Position numbers and translations under genes: made by a program. From contig JAIWQS010000024.1 of NCBI GenBank assembly GCA_029891385.1, positions 186,001-250,000 on the forward strand: a stretch of 64,000 bases of DNA, in the 5' to 3' direction. Of the stretch, positions 45,030 to 57,294 are shown in pieces (the stretch's first letter is position 1; each line of letters starts with the position of its first letter). The notes beneath the pieces are model-generated. The model worked only from the letters and a program-made list of their open reading frames with translations. It did not search any database and was not told the origin of the DNA. This DNA is from Erythroxylum novogranatense. Its lineage: Eukaryota > Streptophyta > Magnoliopsida > Malpighiales > Erythroxylaceae.

Positions 45030-47900
45030 TGTAACATCCCATTATCCATGTTAAGGCTAGAATAGTGTATATGAGAAATTACTGAGAAGTTAGAAACTGC
45101 ATTTCATGTTATGCAAATATGACATACACATACACGCGAATATTTCATTAAAATAATTGTACATGCATTCATTGACTTATTCTGGGGTATGAAAAATGTT
45201 AAGTGATCATGAAGTGAATTGTGTTTTGATATGTCTTGAATTTTGGTATGATTGGATTTCAATTAGAAAATTTGGAATTAAATGTTATGGATTGGAAAAT
45301 TGATAGATTAAAATGTATATTTGGACTAGGGCAAATGCTAAGTGGGTGGATAAATTGATATATGAAAATTTTAGAGGATTTAGCCTATAATTGAGTGACA
45401 TTTGACATAGTTAAATTGGTGACAAATGGATTAGTAATTAAATGAAAATTGGACCAATCTTGGAGTGCCATGTGGACTGATTAAAGGGTGACAAATGGCA
45501 ACATAATGAGTGGATTAATGGCAGCATTATTGTTAAACAAATGGTTAGCATGCTTTAAGACATATGTCTTTGTAAGTTATTGACACCTAGCATGTAGATG
45601 TGGCAAATTTCAGCACCCAAGTTTCTACTTCCTTTCTTGTTTCTTTCATTAAAATTGCTCCAACTTTCCCCTCTGTATTTTCCCGAATCCTAGCGAAATC
45701 ACTCGCATGCAAAACCAGCTTTTTACTTAGCGTAAAATAGCTAAGAAAACCATTTGAAAGTTACCTTCATCTTGCTGTCCAAAATCAACATGTTTTCATC
45801 TTAAGTTTGTGATGAATTTGGTTGCATAGAGATTTGATTTAATCTAACGTTTGAGATGAATTGAAAGCCTAATAAGTACGTGACAATCTGAGTTTTGTGT
45901 CATGTCAAATGATATAATAATGATGCTTGAATTGGAATGAAATGTTTGAGATGTTGAAGATGAAGTGTGCTGGAATCTGACAATTGGAATATTTTATTGA
46001 ACATGTTTCGGTATTTTGATTATAGCTTGATCTGTATTTTTCCAAATGAGTTAATTCTTATTTCAATTTAAATTAGAGACATATGGCTACAACTTTTTTG
46101 AAGAAGTAAAATTTTAATTCTGTACTCGTGACAAAAATTGTATCCTGTAACTGTATTGATGTAGGCTGAATTAGATAAAGTTGTCTTCACAAAAGTTGTA
46201 TCTTATTCTCTTAGCTTTCAATTGGTATAAAGTTTATAATTTTTGGATATTGGAATTGAGAGATATGAGTTATACAATTTAGAGTGCATGATCATGCACT
46301 AGCCAAAATTTCCAATGTACTCACTCTATAGTATTTTGAGCATAACTCATAAAATAATGAACCAAATTATGTGATCTAAAAACTCCATATTCCTTGTCAT
46401 AATGATCATTCAAAATTGACCCGAAAGTGGGTTTTGAGAAATCTGAAATGATCAATTGGGTTATAAAATTGGTTTCAATTTTTTTTTTTATAGTCCAAAC
46501 CCTTAGTATAAATTAACTTAAGAGAGTTTTGATATATGAATGATTTTGTGACAAAAATATTGGTAAGATACTTGAGATTGTCATTGAACATGCATTGTAC
46601 ATATTTCATATACATAGATGTGCATAAATGACTACTTATACAATATTGTGCAAAACTGTGATCTATGTAAATGTGTTTTGCATGATATAGAGGAGCATTT
46701 AGAGCACCATCATCCAAACATTACCGAGATTTCAAGGCAATAGCTTTTTGGAGCGATTCGTGAGTAACTTAAGATGGTCTCACTTTAATTTGTTATGTTA
46801 TTACTGAATTGTATTTGATATGTACTGATTGTATTCTGAATTTCGGACAATAGTTGTCCGAGGTGTTTGATACTTACAGACAATATTGAAAGTACTATTT
46901 GTATGTGAAAGTGAGAAAATAAATGTTTCTCAACATGTTTGATGAATGTCGAACTACGGTCCGATGATAAATAGAAATGAGATTATAAATGTGTTTGAAT
47001 GGGATTAAGAATGGGGATGTTTGAAATAATGAATGATTGAATATGAATGTGATGCATTTCATACATGAATGCATGATCAGATAATGATAGTTGTGGCATG
47101 AGTAGCCATTGAATATGTGCTTAAAGCTCTAGAATGTGGTATAGAGCCAAAGGCTCGATATGTACAATGAGCCCTGTATCCACAACGGGTAAGGGACAGT
47201 ATCAATGAGCCTGGTATCCACATTAGATACGGAATAGTTTAGGCACTCAGTCACAACAATGTAATAATTGAAAGTGAGTCAAACGAACATTGCATACACA
47301 TTGGTTGAGTGTGTTTGACTGATTGAATTTTAATATGGACATGTATTTGTATGAAAATGGGTAAGTGAAGTGAATGATATGTGGTGCAATTTGCTAAATG
47401 AAAAGATATGAAATTAGCTACTTATATGATTTGTTATATGGTATAAATTGGGTGAACCATCGAGGATGGTTATATCATTGAGTTTGTAAAACTCATCAAA
47501 ATTGTAACGTTGATTTTTCAGGTTTGAGAGAAGACACTAGTGAAAGGGAGATGCTACAAGAAGATTACTTCTTGTACTTTTGTGAGGAAATGACTCAAAG
47601 GTCGATCAGCTGAGACTGAAGGATTAGATAGAAGTGTTTTGTAAAATTCCTCATGTAATGTTCTTAGTTTCAATACTGTATATATTCAGATGGTTTGTAA
47701 AGCTACAACGTAAGCTTGATTTTTATGAAATGAAATACGGAATGCAGTTTGATTTTAAAATTTGGTGACTTTTATGTATAATAGATGATGCCATGATTAA
47801 GTTAGATACGTGTTTGCTCTAACATGCCATTATTATAGGTTATGTCTTGGAATGTCCTCAGGGTATTCCGATATGTAATCTACAGTAGTGAGGTGTTACA
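45030..47900 (+). mobile_element. Solo LTR (2.87 kb), TGTAACATCCC family, inside the LINE
   Basis: Begins TGTAACATCCCATTATCC and ends GAGGTGTTACA. Flanks are TTAAT (45025-45029) and TTGAT (47901-47905), a duplication with one later change. It shares start, hairpin blocks (GCTTAAAGCTC near 47118, ACCATCGAGGATGGT near 47456) and overall plan with element B's LTR and the 30510 solo LTR. A single 18-base palindrome sits at 46283-46300. No genes. Confidence 0.87.
46283..46300. repeat. Perfect 18-base palindrome in the 45030 solo LTR
   Basis: AGTGCATGATCATGCACT. It lies at the same relative place where related LTRs carry multi-copy palindrome cassettes, followed in the same way by a GAGCATAACTC-like block. 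Confidence 0.85.
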
Positions 47901-47905
47901 TTGAT

Positions 47906-49150
47906 TCCCTCATTTCGGCTAAGATAGGACAGTGGTCAGTGTAGAGATTCTTATGAAAGTGAGCCTTAAGAAGCTAGTTGTGATTAACAAGTGTTTTGTC
48001 AATTTTCCTTCTAATGTGTCAATCGTCTTCCTACATATTACACTAAATGAAGTGGGAACCACTAGAGTTTATATTAATTAACTCTATGGAAGATAAATAA
48101 GATATTAACCTGGATTTAGGCAACACCTTATGCCTTCTGATTCAACTACAAAAGTAGTAAAATTGAACTCCCTAAGAATCAACCAATGACCAGTTACCAA
48201 GCTTCTTAGATCCCTTAAATCTTTCCACAACGCCTCTCTCTGAAATGAATGATTTGATGCATAGATGAAGTTGAGTCATATGACCCCAATTCCCTCAATG
48301 GCTATTTTTAAGTGTATACTTTGCATTGAGCTATGCATACTAATGATCTTAACTTGGTTAGGAAAGTAGGCTACCACAATCCTTCCAAGGTGGTGATGAG
48401 AATGGTTTGTAACAAACTTCCGCCATCGAGAAAGCTTAATTTAGAACAAGCTCCAACTCAAGTTTGTTCGTAAGCAAACCAAAAATCATAGGATTGATAT
48501 AATTAACAAAATTAACTATAAGAAGTTGCTTATTAGGATTTTTCATACCTCTAGTATTCCAAGCTAGGATAGATATATTAACAGGAGGTTGAAGATTTCT
48601 TTTTGGCCTTACTCCCTGATCTTCTTCTTTATAATATTTTAAAACCTTCAGATAGTTTCTTTAATTTTATAGCAACTTTTGGAACAACATTATTATCGTG
48701 GGGGCTTTGAAGGTTGCTAAGTATCTGCTTTGCTAGTTTGGTAATTCTGATTTAGACTAACTACCTCAATATTTCCATAGGCCTCTACTGATAAAGAAGA
48801 AAAAGGTGGAAGAGACAGATTCATTGTTTTCTATAACCTCTGTGTTCTTTTTAGCTCTAGGGATAGTTATTAGCTCCTAATAGTATCCCTTAACGTATGT
48901 TCTTCTAGTTAGGCATCACTGCTTCCCCATTATAGGAGATTGTAATACAATCATGCATTAATTGGTCCCCCTCCCCAAATCTTAGTTAAGGAATTTCTTT
49001 TAAAAGGTCCTTAGTAACATCCACATTTATGCATATCCTTGCATACCCGACTCTTTTCTTTAGTGAAGTAACCTCATCTATACATATTGACTTGCCAATG
49101 AAGTTGGCAAGAAAGCTCAAACCATTTGCATTTCAATATTCATTTATGTC
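47906..49150 (-). pseudogene. LINE ORF1 end and endonuclease, broken
   Basis: Minus-strand reading near 49120-48940 gives FLANFIGKSICIDEV, RVGYARICINVDVTKDL and a following CITISYNGE, which match the DUF4283-type domain of plant LINE ORF1 proteins. Near 48290-47930 the endonuclease shows FIYASNHSFQREALWKDL, then HWLILREFNFTTF where active enzymes have GDFN, and a LITTSFLRLT segment. The region between (48350-48900) is unreadable. It joins 45024 once the solo LTR is removed. Confidence 0.75.
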
Positions 49151-49996
49151 AAATGAAAAGTTTTTTTAAATAAATTATATTATTATGTTTTTATAATAAT
49201 AGTTATTTATTTATTTACATATTATTTGACATAAATCTACTTCAAGTTGAAATTTATGTCAATTAGTAATAAATTACATTCATATAAATTAAAATTTTAA
49301 ATTTAATTGATATTATTTATATTTTATTAAATATAATTTATTTCTCTTGTCAATTGGCATTATTTTGCAAGAAATATTAGGTTTAATAATCTTAATTTAA
49401 ATTATTAATATAAAATTTTAATATGATAAATCGGTTAAATTTTGATTTAAAATTTTAACTCAATCAAAATTTATTTTAATTTAGAATAAATTTTTAATCT
49501 TAATTGAATAAGTTAATTTGAGATTCATAGATTTTGATTGTTTCAAATTTGAACAAATTGACCTTTATTTAAAACTATATTTAATTTTGTAGTAATAATC
49601 AAAAGTTAATTTAAAACGAAAACCCTAGAACTATATAAGATTTTTGAGAAAATTTAAATATAGTCATAAGGATCAAAAATATAAAAGATCAATTTCATTG
49701 GTTTCAATTATTAGTAAGAGTTATAAAATTCATATAAATCTAATTTATTTACATGAAATAAAAAGATTTTAACAATTAAATAGCTATACTTTTACTAAAA
49801 TTTAATAAAATCTTAATTAATCATTAATTAATTATTATTATTTAAAAATTTTAATTTAGTGTATATTTTATAGCGACTTCACTTCCATGTTATTATTTAT
49901 ATACACATTATTAGACCCAAATTTCATAAATGAAACAAAGCAAGAGAATCATCACTGCATTACATAATAAGTAAACCCTATTATTTCTTCACCAAC
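49151..49996. other. AT-rich DNA downstream of the BBE-like fragment
   Basis: Extremely AT-rich, with no gene or repeat recognised. It lies 3' of the BBE-like stop codon and would hold that gene's old 3' flank. Confidence 0.6.
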
Positions 49997-50446
49997 TTAG
50001 GAGAGAGCAGGGGGTACACTTTGCTCTTTCCTGAAGAAATTAGAAGGATCAACTTTAGTTTTCACCCTCACCAATTTGTCGAAATTATCGCTGAAATATT
50101 TCACCTTGAGGCTTGCTTTCTCAGAATCGGTGTAATATAAGTTGTTGACTCAATGTCAAGATCACGATAGTTTATGTATGACGAGTGAGGATTCTTGAAA
50201 CATACTGAACCCATGTATCCGTAAACCTTTCTCATCCAATTTATATGTTTGTTAGCTACAATGGAGTTATCTTCATCCCAACAGGAAGTAGCCGATCCGG
50301 TACAAAATCCCACTCTGTATGAATATGGAATTTGGACTCGAATTCACTCATACTCCTCCATAGGGTTCCAGATAAAGCAATCCTACCTCCACCTGGTAGA
50401 ACATTTTCCACAGCTTCTCCAGTACAGTCTCATAGTTTTGCATAAA
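49997..50446 (-). pseudogene. C-terminal fragment of a berberine-bridge-enzyme-like (BBE-like) FAD oxidoreductase gene
   Basis: The only host-gene sequence in the window. Reading from 50446 leftward: ETVLEKLWKMFYQVE then LEPYGG; HINWMRKVYGYM, FKNPHSSYINYRDLDI; and, after a one-base frameshift near 50155, [20 protein letters not shown] and [13 protein letters not shown] with TAA at 49997-49999. These are the BBE C-terminal motifs in the right order. A further frame change and stop lie near 50330-50350. About 150 residues remain of a protein usually over 500 long. The FAD-binding half is absent, cut off where copia D begins. Family members are secreted flavoprotein oxidases of alkaloids, carbohydrates or monolignols; the substrate of this one cannot be told. 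Confidence 0.9.
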
Positions 50447-50449
50447 ATG

Positions 50450-50881
50450 AGGTGTCATGTGATCAATATAATTTTAATTAGTTGAAGATTAGCCATAACA
50501 TCTTTGATTAATTAAAAATATATATTATGTGTTATGGATCACATCTAGTAAAATGACACAAATTGTAATTAATCATATTTAAATATAACAAATTTTATCC
50601 CACAGAAGATTTATTATATTTGCATGATTAATTAAGATGGAATAACAAATTGTTTTTTCTTAATTTACCCACAAGTATTAAGAAAAGAATATAATTTGAT
50701 AATTTCATCATAAGGAGTATGTATAAATCTTTTAATTAAAGCTTAGCCCATAGGCGATTTAATTATTATATGATTCATATATGAAATATGATTGCATGTT
50801 TTAACATTGGTAAAACATGATACATATTTCTTTGCTTCAACAAATTTAGTGATATAAGCATGTATTTTAAATTTTGTGCAG
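50450..50881 (+). other. Copia D leader, intron-like, ending in an acceptor
   Basis: AT-rich, without coding. It ends TTTTAAATTTTGTGCAG at 50881 immediately before the gag-like frame, as in copia A. Confidence 0.5.
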
Positions 50882-53341
50882 TTATTCAACCTGTGAATTT
50901 TCTAATATTCAATGTGATATTCTTGAATTGAATGGTGATAACTATAAAATATGGAAAGGGAGGAGAATCCTCTAATTAGGATGTATGGACATTGATTATG
51001 CTATCCGAAAATATGAACCACCTGTACCTACTGAATCTAGCACTCAGGTTGAAATTACTCTTTATGAACGTTGGGAGCGATCTAATCGTCTCAGCATGAT
51101 GTACATACAGACCAAAATTCACCTAAGTATTCGTGGTTCTATTGGAGAGTGTGATTATATTAGGGATCTATTGAAGGCTATTGATGAACAATTTGAATCT
51201 TCAAATAAGGCCCTAGCTAGCACCTTAATGACTAAGTTATCATCAATGAAGCTCACAAGTGTTAGAGGTGTGCGTGAGCACATCATGCGAATGAGGGACA
51301 TTGCGGCTCAACTGAAATCTCTTAAGGTTGAAATGTCCGAGTCTTTCCTTATACATTACATACTTAATTCTCTGCCACCACAATATGGACCCTTTAAAAT
51401 CTCTTACAACATACATAAGGATAAACGGTCTATCAATGAACTTTTGACCATATGTGTTCAAGAGGAAGGGAGGTTAGTAATGGAATTGAGCGAAAATGCA
51501 CATATGGCAATAGAAGGAAGGAATAGAGGGCGAGCCAAACAAAAAAGAAAGGGTAAAATATCGGTCCATATTGAGATCAAAAAGGATTTCAATCCTAAAG
51601 TGCCGCTTCTGTAAAAAGAAAGGACATATAAAGAAGGATTGTGTCAAATTTAATGCTTGGCTTATAAAGAAAGGTATTTCAATCTTACTTGTTTATTATG
51701 AATCTAATATGGTTGATGTTTGTCATAACACTTGGTGGATTGATTCTGGTTCTCCAATCCATATTTTCAATACCTTACAGGTTTTTCTAAACCACAAGAA
51801 GATAGTGGGCAGTGAACAATGCATTTATTCAGGCAACAAGATGCATTCACATGTGAAGGCTGTTGGGACATGCAAATTAGTTTTAAATTTTGGTTTTGTT
51901 TTGAATTTGGAAAGAACATTTTATATTCCAAGTTTCTCAAAAAATTTGATTTCAGTTTCAAGACTTGTACCTATGGGATATTCCTTTAACTTTTCAAATA
52001 CATCATTTAATTTGTATTATGAATCTAATCTTGTTGGGACGATACAATAATTGATGTTCTTTTCTGAATTAATTTGTCAGAGAATGTTTTTCACAACATA
52101 ACATATGTCCACAGTAATGTTGGTATTAAAAGATGTGTTATGAATGAGCAATCCTCTATGTTCAGGCAATCAAGATTGAGATATATTTTCCTTGAAAGAA
52201 TAAAAAAACTAGTGAATGATGGAGTACTTAATACTTTAAATTTTACTGATTTTGATGTTTGTGTGGACTGCATAAAGGGAAAACAGGCCAACATGAAAAA
52301 GAAAGGTGCTAAGATGAGTTCAAACATATTAAAGATCACACATACAGACATTTGTAGTCCAAAAATGGACTTGTATGGTCAGAAATACTTCATCTCATTT
52401 ATAGATGATTACTCGTGATATATGCATATCTATTTGCTTCATAACAAGAACGAAGCATTAGATGCCTTTAAGGTATTTAAAACAGAAGTAGAGAAATAAT
52501 GTGGTAAGCAAATAAAGATCGTGAGATCAAATAGAGATGGTAAGCAAATAAAGATTATGAGATCAAATAGAGATGGAGAATTTTATGGTAGATGCACTGA
52601 GGGTGGACAAGCACCTGGTCCATTTGCAAAGTTTCTTCAAGAGCATGGGATAATAGTTTAATACACCATGCCTTGGTCTCTAGACCAAAATGGTGTAGCA
52701 GAAAGAAAAAATCGAACAGTATTAGACATGGTGTGGAGTATACTTTGCATCTTTAAACTTCCTAAATTCTTATGGATTGAAACTCTTAAAAAGACAGTGT
52801 ATATATTAAATCGAGTTCCAACCAAGGCTGTTTCTAAAACACCATTTGAGTTATGGAAAGGTTGGAAATTGAGTTTGCGACTTATACGTATTTAGGGATG
52901 CCTTTCAGAAGTAAGAGTTTATAATCCACAAGAATCCTTGGGTATTTCATTAGATATGCTAAAAGGTTTAAAGGGTACAGATTTTATTGTCCATCTTATA
53001 GCACTAGGTTGGTGGAATCAAGAAATGCAAAGTTTCTTAAAAATGACTTGATTAGTGAGAGTGATCAATCTCGAGACTTAGTTCTTGAGAAGGATCATTG
53101 TGAAATACAAACTCCTACTTCAAGTAATAGATTGATTGTCATTTATAACTTCCCTCAAAGTCAAATGGGAGGTGAACAACCAATCACTGAAGTTCCTTAA
53201 GCTGCTGATGACAATCTAGTAGATCTGATTGTTCAGCAATCACCACAGGTTGTTGAGCAACAAGTTGTACAAGCTCCTCCTCAGGAGGGTGTTAATACAA
53301 TATTAAGAAAATCAACTGGAGATAGGAAATCAGCAATATCT
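50882..53341 (+). pseudogene. Copia D gag, protease and integrase, broken
   Basis: Gag starts near NIQCDILELNGDNYKIWK and, after a stop near 50974, is open for 209 codons (50985-51614), the longest intact gag part of this family here. A frameshift near 51600 leads to an intact CCHC knuckle, CRFCKKKGHIKKDC. Protease shows WWIDSGSPIHIFNT near 51740. Integrase: THTDICSPKMD keeps the first D, RSNRDGEFYG has N for the second D, and [10 protein letters not shown] keeps E. Stops include about 52048, 52417, 52498, 52661 and 52894. A 36-base in-frame duplication lies at 52503-52574. The C-terminal spacer (VEQQVVQAPPQ) ends at element E. Confidence 0.88.
52503..52574 (+). repeat. 36-bp tandem duplication in copia D integrase
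   Basis: Two adjacent 36-base units (52503-52538, 52539-52574) differ by two or three bases. Each encodes KQIKI-RSNRDG, so the segment holding the second catalytic acidic position is doubled in frame by 12 residues. Confidence 0.9.
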
Positions 53342-55204
53342 TGTTAGAGTAGTGCCCTGAAGGCAATCGCCTTTAGCGCATTTTGTACAAATTTGTGTAC
53401 AGTCTTTATGAATAAATAAAGAAAGGCATATTTCATTACGTTGCTGTTCATTATTTATGAACTGATATTGATCAATAAGCAAATTAATGAAGTCCATGAT
53501 ATATGACATAGCATGAAGGAAATTGTGATGTGATCATACTACTGAGATTCCTATCATGTGCAATTATGTCAGTATCTAAATTATCCCTAGTTATAGGATT
53601 ACTGAGACTAGACATCGGTAATCCGAAAAGACTAGCACATCTCAAACTCCTTGATTTGGTCAAGCAGTGGATCTCAGAAGCTGTAAATATGAGATATTTA
53701 GGGTTGAGATGTGGATGCTTACTAGAGGTAGTAAGTACATTGGATGACCTGCTATGAGATCATCACATGGATGTCCTATTCTAATGTCAGTGATAATCTC
53801 ATCATAGCAATGGTGTAAGTATCCTTAGACTTGAGGTGCTCAAGGATATCTTAGATACCGATTCTGTGCTTTGACTCCATTCCTTGTTGCCTTACAAAGA
53901 TCACTCATAGGGTGGTGCTTGGGTACAGCTTGAGGTATTCGAAGGTAATTGAGTAGCCAATAAATGATTCACCACTTCTGTGATGGCAGAAGATGATACC
54001 CATGGCCTCTTGTCAGGGTCATTACTTAGAAATCTCTGCCCGAAGTATATATATGTCATGAAGAGTGTCTTCGGTGACATATAAAGTAATGAGTCCCAAG
54101 ACAAGCGATATCACTTGGACTAGATTTGACTTAGTCGACCTAGTAAGAGTTGACACTTTGCCCATACTCATAATCAAGTGGGTTATAGCCTGGTGAAAGG
54201 ACGAATTGCACGGTAATTGTCTATGGAAAGGTTCGTGATATGGTTCATGATGAATACATGTTCATTCGTCAAACCAATTACTTTTCGGTCAATTGGGGGT
54301 CATGATGTGTTGCTAGATACCGCTCATGACTTGCTTGGATTAAGTGTTAATCTAAGTGGCCAACATAACCAGGAACCTAATGGGTCACACGCATAAGAGT
54401 GTCTCGGAGAATTCGTAAAATAGTTTTGGATAGAGATCCAATATATGGAGAGCAATGGAATTAAATGGATCCCGATGAGATCGAGATATGTCCCGATGAG
54501 ATCGCGACATCGATATTGCTGAGACAGGTCTCTGGGGGTTTTTTCCAAACCGAGACCCGGTAAGCCGGTAGGACCGACCCCAGTGTGACTGGACCGCTTC
54601 AGCATTAATATATATATATATATATTATTAATTAATTAAAGAATTAATTAATAAATATATATATATAGCATTTACGTGGATGATGAGAAGAAGGGATTAG
54701 AAACTTCTTCTTTATCCTTGTCATTAGTTGCAATTAATGACAAAAGGACAAAATAAGAGATATAACTTGAAGTAAGAAGAGGAGGATCATCGTGGCTGAT
54801 GAAGAATTGAAGAAAATTGAAAGAGCTTCTTCTCCTTCATTGAAGTTCTTCGTGGGTTTTGCAAGAAAGAAGAAAAAGGGTTTTCATCTTTCAAGCTTTC
54901 CATCATCTCTTCATCCTTCAAGGCTTCTTCATCTCCTCTTCATCGTTTGTTTTCAAGCTCTCCAAGGACAAAGGTAAGAGCTAGCACTCTTTAATTTGTT
55001 ATAGCTATTCCCGGGTCAAAGGGTTTGTCCCGGTTAGGTTTTCCGATCTCTGCGTGGATACCATTAGAGACGGTCTCCTTTGGCCATTATGGTTTGAGTT
55101 TGTTGTATAGACACATGGATCTTGGCTTTCGGGAAGGTCTCGGAACAAAAATTTTTGTTTTCCGCACCGTGGGCATGTGATGCTCACACCGGGATTTTCC
55201 TACA
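53342..55204 (+). repeat. Element E 5' LTR
   Basis: Starts TGTTAGAGTAGTGCC and ends GGGATTTTCCTACA. An AT microsatellite with mirrored ATTAATTAATT blocks lies at about 54607-54667. A donor-like ACAAAG/GTAAGAGC is at 54973. Compared with the 3' LTR, the first ~125 bases show about five differences, all transitions. Confidence 0.95.
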
Positions 55205-55205
55205 G

Positions 55206-55216
55206 TGGTATCAGAG
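55206..55216 (+). promoter_or_regulatory. Primer binding site of element E
   Basis: TGGTATCAGAG one base after the LTR end, complementary to initiator-Met tRNA. Confidence 0.9.
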
Positions 55217-57294
55217 ATACTTGTGTCGTATATAACGAAGAAACCATGACTAGGTCGGAGTTGCCTATTGCTTGTGACGATGATGCATGTTGTAAATGTT
55301 AATTTCGAATTCAGTGTAGAAATATAGTTTTTGAAATTTTCTTCCCCAGATATGTTTACAAGATGTTGTTGCATATGTCTGTGGAAGCTCGGAATTTATC
55401 AATGTGATTTGATATGGTTTTGCTAATTTATTCCCTAATGTTCTGGTTGCTGTCTTTGTGCACATTCATTGAACAGGCATGCTTATAAATTCGAGAATAA
55501 ATTGTAGAATTTTTTTTTTTCGGATTTGCTTTCACCAACATGTCTCTAAGATGTTTATGAATGTCTATGAGAATGGAAAAATGTTTTCAAGGTGATTTAC
55601 TATTTATTTGAGAATTTATGGTGTGCTGTTGGGAATAACTGTGTTGAGGAACACAGATTCTACATTGGATTTGTTACTGAGGTTGGATGAGTTTTTGTTG
55701 GAAATAAATCCTGAAAAAATTCATGAAGCATGTTGGGAACATGTGGTAACCTCTGTAAGTTTCTCAGAATTTATTGAAATTGTTTAAATGAGTTTTTCAA
55801 GCAAAAGACAAAGCTTGGCAGTTTTGAGAAAATTGCTGAAGCTGTTTTGTTTGAAATGAAAAATTGTGTATTTCTCAATTCCAATGCCTTGGATCATTTT
55901 TAATGTGATTAAAAATGTGTTATATTGATGTTGTATGCTTACCTAAATGATTTTCTTGAAATCGGGTTTCCAAACAATTTAGGATGTCAAATGTGTCTCA
56001 TTAGCATCTCGTTAGTATATTCCCTTATCTTGATTGTTTTGGCCGTCACAAATTTTGTGACAGGTGCTGAAGTAGTCTTGATAAAGTGTAGACTACCTAG
56101 AGATACTTAGGATGATAATTTGATATTATCAAATTATTTGGAAATCTAAATGAATAAGAGTGTATTCATCAATTTCAAGTTTCATGTATAGTTTGACTAT
56201 ATATGGTAAGCATGTTACAATGAAAGTGTTTCATTGGTACATCATAATAAGGGATATTACACTTGGTATTGTGAATTTGAACTACACGGATTGAGAAATT
56301 AGCCGATTAGATAGCAGGCCAAAAACCAGTCGAGTGGCACATGTACGGTCGATCAATCCATCCATTCCAATGATCGAACATGCACCATGACCGAAAGTGC
56401 ATAGTAATCCATCCCAATGACCGAACGCACAAGAATCTATAGTAGTCGACTCGCATAAGTTCCAGTAGACTGGCACATGCACCAGTCGACTAGAACATGC
56501 ACCAGTCGACTACTACAACATGCAGAGGTGGGATGATGGATGATTTTAGGTATAGACTCAATGTGATTGATGAAATACCCTAAATCATTCCATATAGTCA
56601 TGGTGACTATAATCCTACGGCTTGGAGAAGAAAAAGATGAGACCTGAAAACCCTCACACATCATATGAAAACTAACGCCTTCCATTAATATGGGAAGAAC
56701 CAGAGTTCTTATAGAGTTGGGTTGTTGGGTAAACCCAAGCTCACTCTATACGGATATGTTCGAATCATGAAAATAAGATTTTCAGATTAATGGGTCGGTT
56801 TTCACTAGAAGCGTTGATTTGTTGAGTAAACTCAAGGTCAACGTGACGAGGCGTAAATTGGGTAGTGTACATCGATGTACACGCATCAAGAGTTGATAAC
56901 CCAATGTGTGCATACATCACGAGTTGATAGCACTAGTTGATAGTTGCATCTATGAATCAAGTGGTATGACCGATACCTGCCGATAGATCTAAGGTGGCTT
57001 GTTGGGTAAACCCAAGGTCATTTTAGTAATGTCGGATATCTATGATGCAATTGGTATGACCGATACCTACCGATTGACCTAAGGTGGCTTGTTGGGTAAA
57101 CCCAAGGTTATCCTTAGCAATGTCGGATATCGACCCACTAGGATATTTTGTCATAATGTTTCTTAGATTCATACTGAGGGTTATGGATTCTTTGAAACTA
57201 GTGGGAGCCATATGCATGTCATTCAAGTCCTTATGATCATGCATGTAATTCTATTCTAACATTCTTTCTGTCTTTTCCCTTTAGGTTATTGAAG
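55217..57294 (+). other. Element E leader (~2.1 kb), intron-like end, small tandem repeats
   Basis: No conserved ORF. It holds three ACCAGTCGACT/CCAGTAGACT words near 56462-56510 and two 90-base tandem units at about 56945-57124. It ends with TTCTGTCTTTTCCCTTTAG/G at 57284, ten bases before the gag ATG, a strong 3' splice-site pattern. Confidence 0.6.
56945..57124 (+). repeat. 90-bp tandem repeat in element E leader
   Basis: GGTATGACCGATACCT starts at 56963 and again at 57053, each followed by CTAAGGTGGCTTGTTGGGTA, AACCCAAGGT and ATGTCGGATATC. A partial third match (TTGTTGAGTAAACTCAAGGT) lies near 56820. Confidence 0.9.

Larger units (their letters stand above)
42090..49150 (-). mobile_element. 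L1-like LINE on the minus strand, decayed, split by a solo LTR
   Basis: Reading right to left the order is an ORF1-type domain (about 49120-48930), endonuclease (about 48330-47906), a solo LTR insertion, reverse transcriptase (about 44900-43400) and a C-terminal region (to about 42300). This is the plant L1 order. There are many stops and frameshifts in all parts. Both ends are approximate; no poly(A) tail or target duplication was identified. Confidence 0.85.

Noticed and set aside
54605..54667. AT microsatellite with mirrored flanks as an origin or hairpin element
   Set aside because: Present in both LTRs of element E as ordinary LTR sequence; AT slippage explains it.
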